NCBI GenBank assembly: GCA_947497315.1
Contig: CANMFX010000003.1
Coordinates: forward strand, 310,001-374,000
Length of the DNA stretch: 64,000 nucleotides
From: an uncultured Sphingomonadaceae bacterium
Lineage (GTDB): Bacteria; Pseudomonadota; Alphaproteobacteria; Sphingomonadales; Sphingomonadaceae
Direction of reading: 5' to 3'
The translations under genes and the position numbers were made by a program. Positions 43,520 to 53,850 of this stretch are shown one piece after another (positions within the stretch are counted from its first letter, which is position 1; every line of letters begins with the position of its first letter). The notes beneath the pieces were generated by a model. It ran no database searches. It worked only from the letters and a program-made list of their open reading frames with translations, and was not told the origin of the DNA.

Positions 43520-43624
43520 CCTCCTTCGCTCTTTGAGCTTCGGCGGACTGAGTGAAGGTTTTAACACAGTATTCCTTCGTTGTTTCTCCGGCGGGCCTGC
43601 CCGCCGAAGCTTTAGCGAAGGAGG
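43520..43624. repeat. Palindromic dispersed repeat between tuf and rpsJ
   Basis: Outer arms CCTCCTTCGCT...AGCTTCGGCGG (43520-43546) and their near-complement (43601-43624), and an inner perfect stem CGGCGGGC/GCCCGCCG (43589-43606). One translation reads EPSFAKASAGRPA, the characteristic peptide of a repeat class scattered in bacterial genomes. It is inserted between tuf and rpsJ, about 27 bp before the rpsJ start. Confidence 0.7.
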
Positions 43625-43650
43625 GCTCTTTGACATTGGTATAGGTTCTT

Positions 43651-43962
43651 ATGGAAACGCAGAATATTCGCATACGCTTGAAAGCATTCGATCATCGGGT
43701 TCTCGATCAGGCGACCGGCGATATCGCTGACACAGCTCGCCGCACCGGCGCGCTTATCCGTGGACCGATCCCAATGCCAACGCGCATCGAAAAATTCACC
43801 GTAAACCGCGGCCCGCACGTTGACAAAAAGTCACGTGAACAGTTTGAGGTCCGGACTTATAAAAGGTTGCTCGATATCGTGCAGCCTACGCCGCAAACCG
43901 TTGATGCTTTGATGAAGCTCGACCTTGCTGCAGGTGTGAATGTAGAGATTAAGCTCGCTTAA
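43651..43962 (+). CDS. rpsJ: 30S ribosomal protein S10
   Basis: A 103-residue S10, also the NusE subunit of antitermination complexes. The start [16 protein letters not shown] and the central [22 protein letters not shown]-like block (about 37-58) are conserved. First gene of the S10 operon. The upstream repeat element leaves little room for a normal promoter, so it may be transcribed from further up or from inside the element. Confidence 0.97.
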   Translation: METQNIRIRLKAFDHRVLDQATGDIADTARRTGALIRGPIPMPTRIEKFTVNRGPHVDKKSREQFEVRTYKRLLDIVQPTPQTVDALMKLDLAAGVNVEIKLA

Positions 43963-44170
43963 TGTGAGTGACGACGTTGCTCTGAATGGAGCATCGGTGA
44001 CATGGGAAACCGCCAGTATCATGCTGGGTCATGTGTCCCCCGTCTAGTTTGACTGGTCTTCGGATCAATCAGACGCTTTAGCCCGGACGGGGCGATATTC
44101 GAAAATTCGGGGCTTTGTATTTTGTAACACGCCCGCTGGCAATTCCGCGACCGGGCCTCTGTAAGGAGAA
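43963..44170 (+). promoter_or_regulatory. Long rpsJ-rplC spacer, possible leader
   Basis: A 208-bp gap inside the S10 operon, much longer than other spacers there. It contains several GC-rich complementary segments near 44090-44160 (CCCGG-type arms) ahead of the AAGGAG that serves rplC. Ribosomal protein leaders occur in this operon in other bacteria, but I recognise no known motif. Confidence 0.3.
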
Positions 44171-44176
44171 ATGATC

Positions 44177-45028
44177 GTGCGTACTGGCGTGATCGCGAAA
44201 AAAATGGGGATGACCCGCTTGTTTCAGGAAGATGGTCGGCATGTGCCGGTAACCGTTCTTTCCCTGGAAGAATGTCAGGTTGTTGGAGCCCGCAAACAGG
44301 ATCCGGATGGCTATTTTGCTGTTCAGCTTGGTGCAGGTGCCCGTAAAGCGAAAAATGTAAACAAACCACAACGTGAAGCTTTTGCAAAAGCGGAAGTCGA
44401 GCCAAAGGCACGTGTTGCCGAATTTCGGGTTGAGAGCGAAGAAGGCTTGCTCCCCGTTGGTGCTCGGATAACGGCTGACCACTTCATTGCGGGTCAGATG
44501 GTCGATATTCAAGGTGTGACGCAGGGTAAGGGCTTTGCCGGTGCCATGAAGCGTTGGGGTTTCGGCGGTATGCGCGCAACCCACGGTGTTTCCATCTCTC
44601 ACCGTGCACATGGTTCGACTGGTCAAAACCAGGATCCAGGCAAGGTCTTCAAAGGTAAGAAGATGGCCGGCCACATGGGTGCGCGTAATCGCACGCAGCA
44701 AAATCTTGAAATCGTCCGTACAGACGCCGCTCGCGGTTTGATCTTTGTGCGCGGCAGCGTTCCTGGTTCCAAAGGTGGCTGGTTGCTGGTTAAAGATGCC
44801 GTGAAAGTGGCTCTTCCTGAAGGTGTTCCATTCCCGGGTGCCATGCGCCGCAACGCGGATGAAACAGCGACCGAAGATGCGCCAGCTGGCATGATCGAAG
44901 CGGATGCAGCGATCGAAGCGCCAACCGGCCCTACCGATGAAGAAATCGCAGCAGCCGCAGAGGCTCCCGCAGAAACACCAGCAGAAGAGAAATCTGATGC
45001 TGCAGATGATGCAGGGAAGGAGGGCTAA
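44177..45028 (+). CDS. rplC: 50S ribosomal protein L3 with acidic C-terminal tail
   Basis: L3 of the 50S subunit, 283 residues. GTG 44177 is preferred over ATG 44171 because AAGGAG (44163-44168) is 8 nt from the GTG and only 2 nt from the ATG, and because it gives the standard [14 protein letters not shown] start. The core ends near residue 222. About 60 further residues rich in Ala, Glu and Asp (for example [17 protein letters not shown]) form an acidic tail not seen in E. coli L3 (about 209 residues). Confidence 0.95.
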   Translation: MRTGVIAKKMGMTRLFQEDGRHVPVTVLSLEECQVVGARKQDPDGYFAVQLGAGARKAKNVNKPQREAFAKAEVEPKARVAEFRVESEEGLLPVGARITADHFIAGQMVDIQGVTQGKGFAGAMKRWGFGGMRATHGVSISHRAHGSTGQNQDPGKVFKGKKMAGHMGARNRTQQNLEIVRTDAARGLIFVRGSVPGSKGGWLLVKDAVKVALPEGVPFPGAMRRNADETATEDAPAGMIEADAAIEAPTGPTDEEIAAAAEAPAETPAEEKSDAADDAGKEG

Positions 45029-45031
45029 GCC

Positions 45032-45658
45032 ATGAAATTGAAAGTGAAAACCCTCGACGCAAAAGCCAAAGGCGACATCGATTTGAATGATGACGTATTC
45101 GGTTTGGAAGCGCGCGCAGACATTTTGCACCGCGTCGTCAACTGGCAACGTGAAAAAGCACGCGGCACGGCCCGTCCAACGCGTGAGCGTAGTGACATTG
45201 CCCGTACCGGTAAGAAGTTCGGCAACCAAAAGGGCGGCGGTACTGCTCGTCATGGTGATCGTCGTGCTCCTATCTTCGTTGGTGGTGGTAAAGCCCATGG
45301 TGCGCGCAAGCGTGACTTCAACCCTTCGCTGAACAAGAAAGTTCGCGCACTGGGTCTGAAAATGGCGCTGTCTGACAAGGCAAAGAACGACAATCTGATC
45401 GTGCTTGAGAATATTGAAATGAAAGAAGCCAAAACACAGGCTCTTCTGGCCAATATTACGAAGCTCGGTTTTGGCAAATCAGCACTGGTCATGGATGGTG
45501 ACGATGTGAACGATGCTTTCTCTAAGGCATCCAACAACATTCCTCGCGTCAATGTAATGTCCGCTGCTGGTGCCAATGTTTATGACATTTTGAACCATGA
45601 GACCCTGGTGCTGACACGCGCTGCGGTTGAAAAGCTGGAGGCGCGCTTCAATGGCTAA
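45032..45658 (+). CDS. rplD: 50S ribosomal protein L4
   Basis: A 208-residue L4 with the extended loop that lines the exit tunnel ([15 protein letters not shown]-type region, about 61-75). In E. coli L4 also regulates the S10 operon. It starts 3 bp after rplC and overlaps rplW by 8 bp. Confidence 0.96.
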   Translation: MKLKVKTLDAKAKGDIDLNDDVFGLEARADILHRVVNWQREKARGTARPTRERSDIARTGKKFGNQKGGGTARHGDRRAPIFVGGGKAHGARKRDFNPSLNKKVRALGLKMALSDKAKNDNLIVLENIEMKEAKTQALLANITKLGFGKSALVMDGDDVNDAFSKASNNIPRVNVMSAAGANVYDILNHETLVLTRAAVEKLEARFNG

Positions 45659-45959
45659 AAAAGAAGCAGTAGACATTCGTCACTATGACGTAATTGTCGG
45701 CCCACACATCACCGAGAAATCAACCTTGCTCAGCGAAAATAACGCTGTGGTTTTCAAAGTTGCGAACACCGCAACAAAGCCGCAGATCAAAGCCGCTATC
45801 GAGGCGCTGTTTGACGTTAAGGTCAAAGGCGTGAACACGATGGTGCAAAAGGGCAAGACCAAGAAGTGGAAGGGTCGTCCCTACACTCGCAACGATGTTA
45901 AAAAGGCTGTTGTCACGCTGGCTGAAGGCCAGACGATCGACATCACCACGGGAGTTTAA
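45651..45959 (+). CDS. rplW: 50S ribosomal protein L23
   Basis: A 102-residue L23, which forms the docking site for trigger factor and SRP at the tunnel exit. The conserved [12 protein letters not shown] (about 15-26) and [16 protein letters not shown] are present. ATG 45651 gives the normal start and overlaps the rplD stop by 8 bp; an upstream in-frame start at 45627 lies inside rplD. Confidence 0.95.
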   Translation: MAKKEAVDIRHYDVIVGPHITEKSTLLSENNAVVFKVANTATKPQIKAAIEALFDVKVKGVNTMVQKGKTKKWKGRPYTRNDVKKAVVTLAEGQTIDITTGV

Positions 45960-45964
45960 GGGCA

Positions 45965-46801
45965 ATGGCATTAAAATCCTATAAACCGACAAGTCCCGCG
46001 CGGCGTGGTCTTATCCTGGTCGACAAGAGCGGCCTTTGGAAAGGCAAGCCCGTCAAGAAACTTGTCGAAGGCAAGCGCAAAACTGGCGGCCGCAACAACA
46101 AAGGTCATGTGACTTCACGCGGTATCGCTGGCGGTCATAAGCAAAAATATCGTCTGGTGGACTTCAAGCGCCGCAAGTTTGATGTTTCGGCAACGGTTGA
46201 GCGGATCGAATATGATCCTAACCGGACTGCCTTTATTGCTTTGATCAAATATGACGATGGCGAGCTCAGCTACATCCTGGCACCGCAACGTCTGGCCGTT
46301 GGTGACACTGTCATCGCTGGTGAAAAAGTTGACGTGAAGCCTGGCAACGCGATGAAATTGTCGCAGATGCCAATCGGTACGATCATCCACAATGTGGAAA
46401 TGAAGCCAGGCAAGGGCGGTCAGATTGCTCGCTCTGCTGGTACATATGTCCAGATTGTCGGTCGTGACCGCGGCATGGTCATTGTTCGCCTGAACTCAGG
46501 TGAGCAGCGTTACATCCGCAGCGATTGCATGGGTACGGTTGGCGCGGTTTCAAACCCTGACAACTCGAACCAGAATTTCGGTAAAGCTGGCCGCACCCGT
46601 TGGAAGGGCCGTCGTCCTTTGACACGTGGTGTTGCGAAAAACCCTGTCGATCACCCGCATGGTGGTGGTGAAGGTCGGACCTCCGGTGGTCGTCACCCAG
46701 TGACACCATGGGGCAAGCCAACCAAGGGCGCTCGTACCCGTAAGAATAAAACGACCGACAAGATGATCATCCGGTCGCGTCACGCTAAGAAGAAGAGGTA
46801 A
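45965..46801 (+). CDS. rplB: 50S ribosomal protein L2
   Basis: A 278-residue L2, a peptidyl-transferase-centre protein. The [20 protein letters not shown] segment (about 223-242) is the near-invariant C-terminal block, and [15 protein letters not shown] is the usual start. Spacing to rplW is 5 bp and to rpsS 2 bp. Confidence 0.97.
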   Translation: MALKSYKPTSPARRGLILVDKSGLWKGKPVKKLVEGKRKTGGRNNKGHVTSRGIAGGHKQKYRLVDFKRRKFDVSATVERIEYDPNRTAFIALIKYDDGELSYILAPQRLAVGDTVIAGEKVDVKPGNAMKLSQMPIGTIIHNVEMKPGKGGQIARSAGTYVQIVGRDRGMVIVRLNSGEQRYIRSDCMGTVGAVSNPDNSNQNFGKAGRTRWKGRRPLTRGVAKNPVDHPHGGGEGRTSGGRHPVTPWGKPTKGARTRKNKTTDKMIIRSRHAKKKR

Positions 46802-46803
46802 GC

Positions 46804-47079
46804 ATGGCTCGTTCCATCAAAAAAGGTCCATTTGTTGACCTCCATCTGCTGAAAAAAGCGCAAGACGCTCAGGAAGCTAGTAAGCGTTCGCCGATCAAGA
46901 CATGGTCGCGTCGTTCCACAGTTCTCCCTGATTTTGTTGGGCTGACTTTCAATGTTTATAACGGTCAAAAATTCATTCCGGTTTCCGTGAATGAAGACAT
47001 GGTTGGCCACAAGCTTGGCGAGTTCGCTCCTACGCGTAACTATTACGGCCATGGCGCTGACAAAAAAGGCAAGAAATAA
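46804..47079 (+). CDS. rpsS: 30S ribosomal protein S19
   Basis: A 91-residue S19 of the 30S head. The start [18 protein letters not shown] and [15 protein letters not shown] are typical. Its stop and the rplV start overlap by one base (TAATG), so translation is coupled. Confidence 0.97.
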   Translation: MARSIKKGPFVDLHLLKKAQDAQEASKRSPIKTWSRRSTVLPDFVGLTFNVYNGQKFIPVSVNEDMVGHKLGEFAPTRNYYGHGADKKGKK

Positions 47080-47462
47080 TGGGTAAGGCATCATCACCCC
47101 GCCGCGTTGGCGACAATGAAGCTTTGGCTGTTGGCAATTCCATTCGTGGATCTGCCCAGAAGCTGAACCTTGTTGCACAGCTGATCCGCGGCAAGAAAGC
47201 GGAAGACGCTTTAAACATCCTGTCCTTCTCTAAAAAGAGCATGGCCAAGGATGTGAGCAAGGTTCTCGCTTCCGCTATCGCCAATGCAGAAAACAACCAT
47301 AATCTGGATGTTGACGCATTGATCGTTCAGGAAGCCAGTGTTGGCAAAAGCCTGACCATGAAGCGCTGGAAAGCCCGCGCACGTGGTCGTTCAGCCAAGA
47401 TCATCAAGCCATTTAGCCGCGTTCGCATCGTTGTTCGCGAGCACGAAGAAGAAGAGGCGTAA
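47079..47462 (+). CDS. rplV: 50S ribosomal protein L22
   Basis: A 127-residue L22 that lines the exit tunnel with L4. The [15 protein letters not shown] helix (about 41-55) and the tunnel hairpin [14 protein letters not shown] (about 91-104) are present. The hairpin is full length, with no macrolide-resistance-type deletion visible. Confidence 0.96.
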   Translation: MGKASSPRRVGDNEALAVGNSIRGSAQKLNLVAQLIRGKKAEDALNILSFSKKSMAKDVSKVLASAIANAENNHNLDVDALIVQEASVGKSLTMKRWKARARGRSAKIIKPFSRVRIVVREHEEEEA

Positions 47463-47465
47463 ACC

Positions 47466-48161
47466 ATGGGTCAAAAGAGTAATCCTATCGGGCTTCGCCT
47501 GCAGATTAACCGGACTTGGGACAGCCGCTGGTATGCGGAAGGTGCTGATTACGGCAATCTCTTGATGGAAGACATCAAGATGCGCAAATATATCCTGGAA
47601 ACCGTACCACAGGCTGCGATCTCCAAGGTTGTAATTGAGCGTCCGGCCAAAACCTGCCGCGTTTCCATCTATGCCGCCCGTCCTGGTGTTATCATTGGTA
47701 AGAAGGGTGCGGATATTGAGAAGCTGCGCCGCAAGCTGAGTGAAATGTCTTCCAGCGATGTGTCTTTGAACATTGTTGAAATTCGCAAGCCAGAAGTTGA
47801 CGCACAATTGGTGGCGCAGGGCATTGGTGATCAGTTGATCCGCCGTGTTGCTTTCCGCCGGGCGATGAAGCGCGCTGTTCAGTCCGCTCTGCGTCTAGGT
47901 GCCGAAGGTATTAAAATTGTCTGTGGTGGTCGTTTGGGCGGAGCAGAAATTGCCCGTGTTGAATGGTACCGTGAAGGCCGCGTGCCGCTTCATACGCTGC
48001 GCGCCAATATCGACTATGCTGAACATGAAGCGCTCACCGCTTATGGCATTATCGGTATCAAGGTCTGGATTTTCAAAGGTGAGATATTGGGTCACGACCC
48101 GATGGCTCAGGATCGGTTGATGGTGGAAGCGCAAACTTCCGGCGTTCGCCCCTCTCGTTGA
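47466..48161 (+). CDS. rpsC: 30S ribosomal protein S3
   Basis: A 231-residue S3. The type II KH domain motif [14 protein letters not shown] (about 75-88) and the C-terminal [14 protein letters not shown] are recognisable. S3 lines the mRNA entry tunnel. It starts with [20 protein letters not shown], normal for alphaproteobacteria. Confidence 0.97.
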   Translation: MGQKSNPIGLRLQINRTWDSRWYAEGADYGNLLMEDIKMRKYILETVPQAAISKVVIERPAKTCRVSIYAARPGVIIGKKGADIEKLRRKLSEMSSSDVSLNIVEIRKPEVDAQLVAQGIGDQLIRRVAFRRAMKRAVQSALRLGAEGIKIVCGGRLGGAEIARVEWYREGRVPLHTLRANIDYAEHEALTAYGIIGIKVWIFKGEILGHDPMAQDRLMVEAQTSGVRPSR

Positions 48162-48185
48162 TTTTTAGGGAATAGGTAAAGCATC

Positions 48186-48617
48186 ATGCTGCAACCAAAG
48201 AAAACAAAATTCCGGAAGGCTCATAAGGGCCGGATTAAAGGAAAGGCCCCAGGCGGTACGACGCTGAACTTCGGTTCCTATGGTCTGAAAGCCATGGAGC
48301 CAGAACGGGTCACAGCGCGTCAGATCGAAGCGGCTCGCCGTGCGATTACCCGTCACATCAAACGGCAAGGTCGTTTGTGGATTCGTATCTTCCCAGACGT
48401 GCCGGTTTCAAAGAAACCTGCTGAAGTTCGTCAGGGTAAAGGTAAGGGTTCGGTTGAATATTGGGCTTGTCGGGTAAAACCTGGCCGGATCATGTTTGAA
48501 CTGGATGGTGTTCCTGGCCCAATTGCTGCGGTTGCTTTCGAGCGTGCGGCGATGAAGCTCCCTATCAAGACAAAAGTTGTGGCTCGCCTTGGCGATACGT
48601 CACATTTGGAAGGTTAA
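48186..48617 (+). CDS. rplP: 50S ribosomal protein L16
   Basis: A 143-residue L16, which contacts the A-site tRNA elbow. [19 protein letters not shown] is the conserved start and [19 protein letters not shown] (about 79-97) the central block. It lies 24 bp after rpsC. Confidence 0.97.
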   Translation: MLQPKKTKFRKAHKGRIKGKAPGGTTLNFGSYGLKAMEPERVTARQIEAARRAITRHIKRQGRLWIRIFPDVPVSKKPAEVRQGKGKGSVEYWACRVKPGRIMFELDGVPGPIAAVAFERAAMKLPIKTKVVARLGDTSHLEG

Positions 48618-48621
48618 GGAC

Positions 48622-48834
48622 ATGAGCAAGACAGAAGATTTGCGGACCAAAACCGACGATCAGCTTGAAAGCGATCTGGGCGAGCTGAAGCGCGAGGCAT
48701 TTAACCTGCGCTTTCAGTCTGCGACCAACCAGCTCGAAAAGCCAAGTCGGATACGCGAAGTGCGTCGCACGATTGCGAAGATTAAAACCCTGCAGAACGA
48801 GCGCGCGAAAGCCGCTGTCGCAGAAAAGGCGTAA
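48622..48834 (+). CDS. rpmC: 50S ribosomal protein L29
   Basis: A 70-residue helical L29 near the tunnel exit. ATG 48622 with TTAAGGA upstream is chosen; the frame is open to 48577 inside rplP. The LKREAFNLRFQSATNQLEKP segment (about 20-39) and RRTIAKIKT are diagnostic. Confidence 0.94.
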   Translation: MSKTEDLRTKTDDQLESDLGELKREAFNLRFQSATNQLEKPSRIREVRRTIAKIKTLQNERAKAAVAEKA

Positions 48835-48843
48835 GGAACCGAT

Positions 48844-49155
48844 ATGCCAAAACGTATTCTCACCGGCACGGTAGTGTCAGACAAGGGCGACAAGACTATT
48901 GTCGTCAATGTCGAACGCAAAGTGAAGCATCCGCTTTACGGAAAAATTATGCGTCGTTCGAAAAAATATCATGCGCATGATGAAAAGAACGAGATGAGCA
49001 CTGGTGAAACCGTGCGCATCGAGGAAACAAAACCGATTTCCAAGTTGAAAACTTGGAAGGTGCTGGAACGGGTTGGCGCTGCTGCTGCTCCTGCAACACC
49101 AAAGGTTGCTGAAATTACTGCTGAAGACGAAGGCGAAGTCAAAGCCGAAAGCTGA
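48844..49155 (+). CDS. rpsQ: 30S ribosomal protein S17 with extended tail
   Basis: A 103-residue S17. The OB-fold core [20 protein letters not shown] to KTWKVLERV (about 1-76) is normal. About 25 extra C-terminal residues rich in Ala, Glu and Pro follow, as often in sphingomonads. Confidence 0.95.
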   Translation: MPKRILTGTVVSDKGDKTIVVNVERKVKHPLYGKIMRRSKKYHAHDEKNEMSTGETVRIEETKPISKLKTWKVLERVGAAAAPATPKVAEITAEDEGEVKAES

Positions 49156-49216
49156 AGCTAGCGAAGTTTAACTGTGCTCCGAACATTTGGGGCGGAATGA
49201 AGAAGGAAATGGATCC

Positions 49217-49585
49217 ATGATCCAGATGCAATCGAACTTGGAGGTCGCTGATAATAGCGGAGCCAAACGCGTGCAGTGTATCAAGGTGCTGGGCGGTTCC
49301 AAGCGCCGGTTTGCTGGCGTTGGCGACATTATTGTTGTGTCGATCAAGGAAGCGGCCCCGCGCGGCAAGGTCAAAAAGGGTGACGTTCACCGGGCCGTGA
49401 TCGTGCGCACGAAGAAAGATATCCGCCGCAAAGACGGTTCGGTTATCCGCTTCGACAGCAATGCCGCTGTGCTTGTCAACAATGCGCAGGAGCCAATCGG
49501 CACCCGTATCTTTGGCCCTGTGGTTCGCGAACTGCGTGCCAAGAAGCACATGAAAATCATCAGCCTTGCGCCGGAGGTACTATAA
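49217..49585 (+). CDS. rplN: 50S ribosomal protein L14
   Basis: A 122-residue L14 at the subunit interface. ATG 49217 gives the invariant [18 protein letters not shown] start; an in-frame start at 49187 adds ten residues and is unlikely. AAGGAA lies 8-9 nt upstream. Opens the spc section with rplX. Confidence 0.96.
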   Translation: MIQMQSNLEVADNSGAKRVQCIKVLGGSKRRFAGVGDIIVVSIKEAAPRGKVKKGDVHRAVIVRTKKDIRRKDGSVIRFDSNAAVLVNNAQEPIGTRIFGPVVRELRAKKHMKIISLAPEVL

Positions 49586-49587
49586 TC

Positions 49588-49908
49588 ATGGCCAATGCAA
49601 AGATTAAAAAAGGTGACACCGTTGTTGTTTTGTCCGGCAAGGACAAGGGCAAGTCCGGTGAAGTGACTAAGGTTATGCCAAAAGACGATAAAGTGATCGT
49701 CGCTGGTGCCAATGTTGCTGTGCGTCACCGCAAACCGACACAGGCTAACCCGCAAGGTGGTCTGGAACGCCGTGAAGCGCCAATGCACATCAGCAAGGTT
49801 GCTGTGGCCGATCCTAAAGATGGCAAGCCGACACGGGTTCGCTTTGAAGAGAAAGACGGAAAGATGGTCCGTGTGGCCGTGAAATCCGGGGAGAAAGTCG
49901 ATGGCTGA
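49588..49908 (+). CDS. rplX: 50S ribosomal protein L24
   Basis: A 106-residue L24 with an N-terminal KOW motif ([20 protein letters not shown], about 5-24), needed for early 50S assembly. It overlaps rplE by 8 bp. Confidence 0.96.
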   Translation: MANAKIKKGDTVVVLSGKDKGKSGEVTKVMPKDDKVIVAGANVAVRHRKPTQANPQGGLERREAPMHISKVAVADPKDGKPTRVRFEEKDGKMVRVAVKSGEKVDG

Positions 49909-50479
49909 TAAATATTTGCCACGCATGCGTAAAAAATATGACGATCAGATCGTCAAAGCGATGCAGGAAAAGTTCAACTATTCCAATCCTATGGAAGTGC
50001 CAAAGATCACCAAGATCACACTGAACATGGGCGTTGGTGAAGGTAGCCAGGACAAGAAGAAAGCCACGACAGCGGCAGCTGAAATGGAACTGATTGCTGG
50101 TCAGAAGCCTGTCATTACCAGAGCGAAGACGTCCATCGCGACGTTCAAGCTGCGTGAAGGCATGCCGATTGGTTGTAAAGTAACATTGCGTCGTGAGCGG
50201 ATGTACGAATTTCTCGATCGTCTGATCACCGTGGCCATGCCGCGAATTCGTGACTTTCGTGGTCTGAACCCAAAGAGTTTTGATGGTCGTGGTAACTTTG
50301 CCATGGGCATTAAAGAGCAGATTATTTTTCCTGAGATTGCCTATGACGACATCGATGTGGTGCGCGGCATGGACATTATCGTGACGACAAGCGCGAAAAC
50401 GAACGATGAGGCCCGCGAGCTTCTGAAACTGTTCGGTTTCCCGTTCCCGCAGGAAGAAGAAGAGCAAGCAGCGGCATAA
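49901..50479 (+). CDS. rplE: 50S ribosomal protein L5
   Basis: A 192-residue L5 that binds 5S rRNA and contacts the P-site tRNA. Conserved [10 protein letters not shown] (about 38-47) and the C-terminal [16 protein letters not shown] are visible. The C-terminus adds a short EEEEQAAA tail. Confidence 0.96.
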   Translation: MADKYLPRMRKKYDDQIVKAMQEKFNYSNPMEVPKITKITLNMGVGEGSQDKKKATTAAAEMELIAGQKPVITRAKTSIATFKLREGMPIGCKVTLRRERMYEFLDRLITVAMPRIRDFRGLNPKSFDGRGNFAMGIKEQIIFPEIAYDDIDVVRGMDIIVTTSAKTNDEARELLKLFGFPFPQEEEEQAAA

Positions 50480-50547
50480 TCCGCGAGAGACAATTTTTTA
50501 AGTTTCCGGTTTTCGGAGACACGCAAGAAAGGAAGAGAACTTAAGTC

Positions 50548-50853
50548 ATGGCGAAACTGAGTTCCATTAATAAAAACGAACGTCGCAAGAAGCTGGTTAA
50601 GAAATATGCCGGCCGTTATGCGAAGTTGAAGGCGATGGCCAACGATCAGTCTCTTGACGAGACCGAGCGTTTGATGGCGCGTCTTAAAATGGCGGAAATT
50701 CCGCGCAACGGTAATCCAACCCGCGTGCGTAACCGCTGCGAAACAACAGGACGTCCGCGCGGCTATTACCGCAAGTTCCGTCTCTGCCGCATTGAGCTGC
50801 GTGATATGGCTAACAAAGGCCTTATCCCCGGCGTAACGAAATCCAGCTGGTAA
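50548..50853 (+). CDS. rpsN: 30S ribosomal protein S14
   Basis: A 101-residue S14 of the long, zinc-free type: the CxxC zinc ribbon is absent and the [17 protein letters not shown] block (about 59-75) is present. AGGAAGAG lies upstream of the ATG. Confidence 0.96.
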   Translation: MAKLSSINKNERRKKLVKKYAGRYAKLKAMANDQSLDETERLMARLKMAEIPRNGNPTRVRNRCETTGRPRGYYRKFRLCRIELRDMANKGLIPGVTKSSW

Positions 50854-50865
50854 AGGGAAGATAAT

Positions 50866-51261
50866 ATGGCTTTTACCGATCCCTTGGGTGATATGCTCAC
50901 CCGCATCCGTAACGGACAGCAAGCACGTAAGGACAGTGTGGTTTCACCTGCTTCCAAATTGCGCGGTGCTGTTCTCGAAGTTCTGCAGCGCGAAGGTTAT
51001 ATTCGCGGCTACAGCGAAGAAGAGGTGAACAAGCACCCCGGTCTTCGTATTGAACTGAAATATTTTGAAGGCGAGCCGGCTATCCGCCACGTGGCCCGCG
51101 TTTCAAAGCCTGGTCGTCGTATCTACAGCGGTTCTCAGGAGCTGCCTTCAGTACGTAATGGCCTGGGCATTACAATCGTTTCGACGCCAAAAGGTGTTTT
51201 GTCTGACGCGGAAGCGCGCCAGCAGAATGTCGGCGGCGAAGTACTCGCAGAGGTGTTCTAA
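50866..51261 (+). CDS. rpsH: 30S ribosomal protein S8
   Basis: A 131-residue S8, the central-domain binder; in E. coli it is the autoregulator of the spc operon. [14 protein letters not shown] (about 5-18) and the C-terminal GGEVLAEVF are typical. Stop overlaps the rplF start by one base. Confidence 0.97.
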   Translation: MAFTDPLGDMLTRIRNGQQARKDSVVSPASKLRGAVLEVLQREGYIRGYSEEEVNKHPGLRIELKYFEGEPAIRHVARVSKPGRRIYSGSQELPSVRNGLGITIVSTPKGVLSDAEARQQNVGGEVLAEVF

Positions 51262-51794
51262 TGTCTCGTATCGGCAAAAAAGCAGTTAGCATTCCTGACG
51301 GCGTTACCGCCACGATGGAAGACGGCCTGGTCAAGGTCAAAGGACCAAAGGGCGAACTTTCGACCCCTATGGTTGATGATCTGAGCTATGAGTTGAGCGA
51401 TGGCGGTTTGTTGGTCACACCAGCAAACAAAACCACGCGCGCACGCTCTTACTGGGGCATGCAACGGACGCTGGTTCAGAACCTTGTCGACGGTGTAACC
51501 GAAGGTTTTACCAAAGTTCTTGAAATCACCGGGGTTGGTTATCGTGCGGCAGTGAAGGGCAAAGTCCTTAACCTGCAGCTTGGTTTTAGCCACGATGTCG
51601 ATTTCGACATTCCAGAAGGTATCACCATCAAGACGCCGGATCAGACCACGGTCGAAATTTCGGGTATTGATAAACAGCAGGTTGGTCAGGTTGCCGCAGA
51701 AATTCGGCGCTGGCGCAAACCGGAGCCTTATAAGGGCAAGGGCATTAAATATCGCGGCGAATATGTTTTCCGCAAAGAAGGGAAGAAGAAATAA
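51261..51794 (+). CDS. rplF: 50S ribosomal protein L6
   Basis: A 177-residue L6 with two related alpha/beta domains near the GTPase centre. [15 protein letters not shown] and the C-terminal [20 protein letters not shown]-like block (about 154-173) are conserved. One-base overlap with rpsH. Confidence 0.97.
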   Translation: MSRIGKKAVSIPDGVTATMEDGLVKVKGPKGELSTPMVDDLSYELSDGGLLVTPANKTTRARSYWGMQRTLVQNLVDGVTEGFTKVLEITGVGYRAAVKGKVLNLQLGFSHDVDFDIPEGITIKTPDQTTVEISGIDKQQVGQVAAEIRRWRKPEPYKGKGIKYRGEYVFRKEGKKK

Positions 51795-51797
51795 GCC

Positions 51798-52151
51798 ATG
51801 GCTAATATTTCTCTATTCAAACGGCGTCAGCAACGCGTTCGCACCAAATTACGGAAGCGCGGGCTCACAAAACCTCGTTTGTCTGTGCACCGCACAGGTC
51901 GTCATATCTATGCGCAAGTCATTGATGATTCAGAGGGCAAGACTGTTGCCGCTGCTTCAACAATCGACAAGGCGTCCAAAGTAAAAACGGGTGCCGATAG
52001 CGCCGCCGCAGCCGATGTTGGCAAGCGCGTTGCAGCAGCAGCGAAAAAAGTGGGCGTAACCGAAGTAATTTTTGACCGTGGCGGTTTTCTGTATCACGGA
52101 CGTGTGAAGGCCTTGGCCGACGCTGCACGTGAAGGCGGATTGGAGTTTTAA
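51798..52151 (+). CDS. rplR: 50S ribosomal protein L18
   Basis: A 117-residue L18 that binds 5S r[21 protein letters not shown] (about 30-47) and the C-terminal [20 protein letters not shown]-like block are diagnostic. Confidence 0.96.
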   Translation: MANISLFKRRQQRVRTKLRKRGLTKPRLSVHRTGRHIYAQVIDDSEGKTVAAASTIDKASKVKTGADSAAAADVGKRVAAAAKKVGVTEVIFDRGGFLYHGRVKALADAAREGGLEF

Positions 52152-52153
52152 GC

Positions 52154-52882
52154 ATGGCTGAAGAAACAAAGAACGAAGGCTCAGAAGCGCCGGAATCAGC
52201 TGCACCAGCTGAGGCTGCTCCTGCCGAGCAAAAACAAGAACGTCAAGGCCGCGGTGGAAACCGTGGCGGACGTGACGGTGGACGCGGTGGCCGTGATGGC
52301 GGACGCGGTCGTGGCCGTGGTCGTGGTGGCCGGGATCAGGATCAGGGCGAAGAGCTGATCGAGAAACTGGTTCACATCAACCGTGTTTCCAAAACTGTTA
52401 AAGGCGGTAAGCGCTTTGGTTTTGCTGCACTGGTTGTGGTTGGCGACGGCAAAGGTCGTGCCGGTTTTGGTAAAGGTAAAGCACGCGAAGTGCCTGAAGC
52501 GATTACCAAAGCAACAGCCGCTGCGAAAAAGAAAATGGTTCGCGTTCCATTGCGGGAAGGTCGTACCCTTCACCATGACGGCAAAGGCCAGTTTGGTGCA
52601 GGCAACGTGACCTTGCGTTCAGCGCCTCCAGGTACCGGTATCATTGCCGGTGGTCCTATGCGTGCGGTTTTCGAAAGTCTTGGTGTTGCCGACGTGGTGA
52701 CCAAGTCTAACGGAACATCCAACCCTTATAACATGATCCGGGCAACCTTCGTGGCGCTTGGTGAACAGACCAGCCCCAAGGCTGTATCCCAGCGGCGCGG
52801 CAAGAAAGTTGCCGATCTGCTTGGCCGTGGCGGCGCTTCTGAAGCTGAGGCTGAGGCCGAAGCTGCAGCAGTTACGGAGTAA
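52154..52882 (+). CDS. rpsE: 30S ribosomal protein S5 with RG-rich extension
   Basis: S5 enforces decoding accuracy and helps unwind mRNA. This 242-residue form has the normal core (about 65-225: [20 protein letters not shown], then [12 protein letters not shown]). It also has a long N-terminal extension with an acidic start and an RGG/GRG-rich stretch (residues 31-60), and an Ala/Glu tail ending in glutamate. E. coli S5 is about 167 residues. Confidence 0.95.
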   Translation: MAEETKNEGSEAPESAAPAEAAPAEQKQERQGRGGNRGGRDGGRGGRDGGRGRGRGRGGRDQDQGEELIEKLVHINRVSKTVKGGKRFGFAALVVVGDGKGRAGFGKGKAREVPEAITKATAAAKKKMVRVPLREGRTLHHDGKGQFGAGNVTLRSAPPGTGIIAGGPMRAVFESLGVADVVTKSNGTSNPYNMIRATFVALGEQTSPKAVSQRRGKKVADLLGRGGASEAEAEAEAAAVTE

Positions 52883-52888
52883 GGCATA

Positions 52889-53068
52889 ATGGCTAAAGTA
52901 AAAATCAAGCAGATTGGTTCGCCAATCCGTCGCCCGGAAGAACAGCGCAAGACGCTGATCGGCTTGGGCCTCAATAAAATGCACCGTGTTTCCGAATTGG
53001 AAGACACACCGGAAGTGCGCGGCATGATCCGTAAGGTGCACCATCTTGTAGAGGTTGTTGAAGGCTAA
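52889..53068 (+). CDS. rpmD: 50S ribosomal protein L30
   Basis: A 59-residue L30 read directly between rpsE and rpl[21 protein letters not shown] and the [20 protein letters not shown] block (about 25-44) identify it. TAAGG lies just upstream of the ATG. Confidence 0.94.
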   Translation: MAKVKIKQIGSPIRRPEEQRKTLIGLGLNKMHRVSELEDTPEVRGMIRKVHHLVEVVEG

Positions 53069-53113
53069 AACCCGAAACGACCGTGCGAATAAAAGCGAAA
53101 GCGAGTACACGAC

Positions 53114-53668
53114 ATGAAACTGAACGAAATTAAAGATAATGACGGCGCGCGCAAATTGCGTACCCGTATTGGCCGCGGCATTGGTTCCGGCAAAGGCAAA
53201 ACCGGCGGACGTGGTCAAAAGGGCCAGAAGTCTCGCTCCGGTGTTTCCATCAACGGCTTTGAAGGTGGTCAGATGCCACTTCACATGCGGCTTCCGAAAC
53301 GCGGTTTCAACAACCCGTTCGGCACCGACTATGCGGAAGTAAACCTAGGCATGATCCAGAAGTTCATCGATGCCAAGAAGCTGGCCAACAAAGGCACGCT
53401 GGATCAGGCGGCTTTGAATGCAGCTGGTTTGACCCGCGGCGGCAAAGACGGTGTACGTCTGCTTGCCAAAGGCGAAATCAAAGCCAAAATCACCATCGCA
53501 GTTGCTGGCGCTTCCAAAGCAGCCATCGAAGCAGTGGAAAAAGCAGGTGGCAAAGTCGAAATTTTGGCTGGCGCTGCGGTTCATCGTCCCAAAAACGAGA
53601 AAAAAGCTGTGGCATCCAAGCCTGCCAAAGAGAAAAAAGCGGCCAACAGGGCCAAAAAGAAAGATTGA
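53114..53668 (+). CDS. rplO: 50S ribosomal protein L15
   Basis: A 184-residue L15. [18 protein letters not shown] (about 20-37) and [15 protein letters not shown] (about 51-65) are conserved. The C-terminal 30 residues are lysine/alanine rich. A strong terminator follows, separating secY. Confidence 0.96.
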   Translation: MKLNEIKDNDGARKLRTRIGRGIGSGKGKTGGRGQKGQKSRSGVSINGFEGGQMPLHMRLPKRGFNNPFGTDYAEVNLGMIQKFIDAKKLANKGTLDQAALNAAGLTRGGKDGVRLLAKGEIKAKITIAVAGASKAAIEAVEKAGGKVEILAGAAVHRPKNEKKAVASKPAKEKKAANRAKKKD

Positions 53669-53683
53669 TTTCAACCAATCAAC

Positions 53684-53724
53684 GGCCCCGCTATGCTTCA
53701 GAGCATAGACGGGGCCTTTCTTTT
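53684..53724 (+). terminator. Rho-independent terminator after rplO
   Basis: GGCCCCG (53684-53690) pairs with CGGGGCC (53710-53716) and an inner 7-bp stem (53691-53697 with 53702-53708) closes a TCAG loop; TTTCTTTTT follows. It begins 16 bp after the rplO stop. Confidence 0.88.
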
Positions 53725-53850
53725 TACCCGTATCGGCTCAGCTTGATGCCCAAGAGCCTTGTTTTTCGGGCAGCAACATCCGATATGGGATCGATGCATT
53801 GATTTGAAGCGGGAATAGCTTCATGAACGGCGGGGCAAGGAACTACTAAA

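Noticed and set aside
43488-43730. Short frames of about 60 codons on both strands between tuf and rpsJ
   Set aside because: They are translations of the palindromic repeat element, not genes.
44078-45298. A 406-codon open frame on the minus strand
   Set aside because: It lies opposite rplC and rplD and has low-complexity, cysteine- and phenylalanine-rich content typical of antisense reading.
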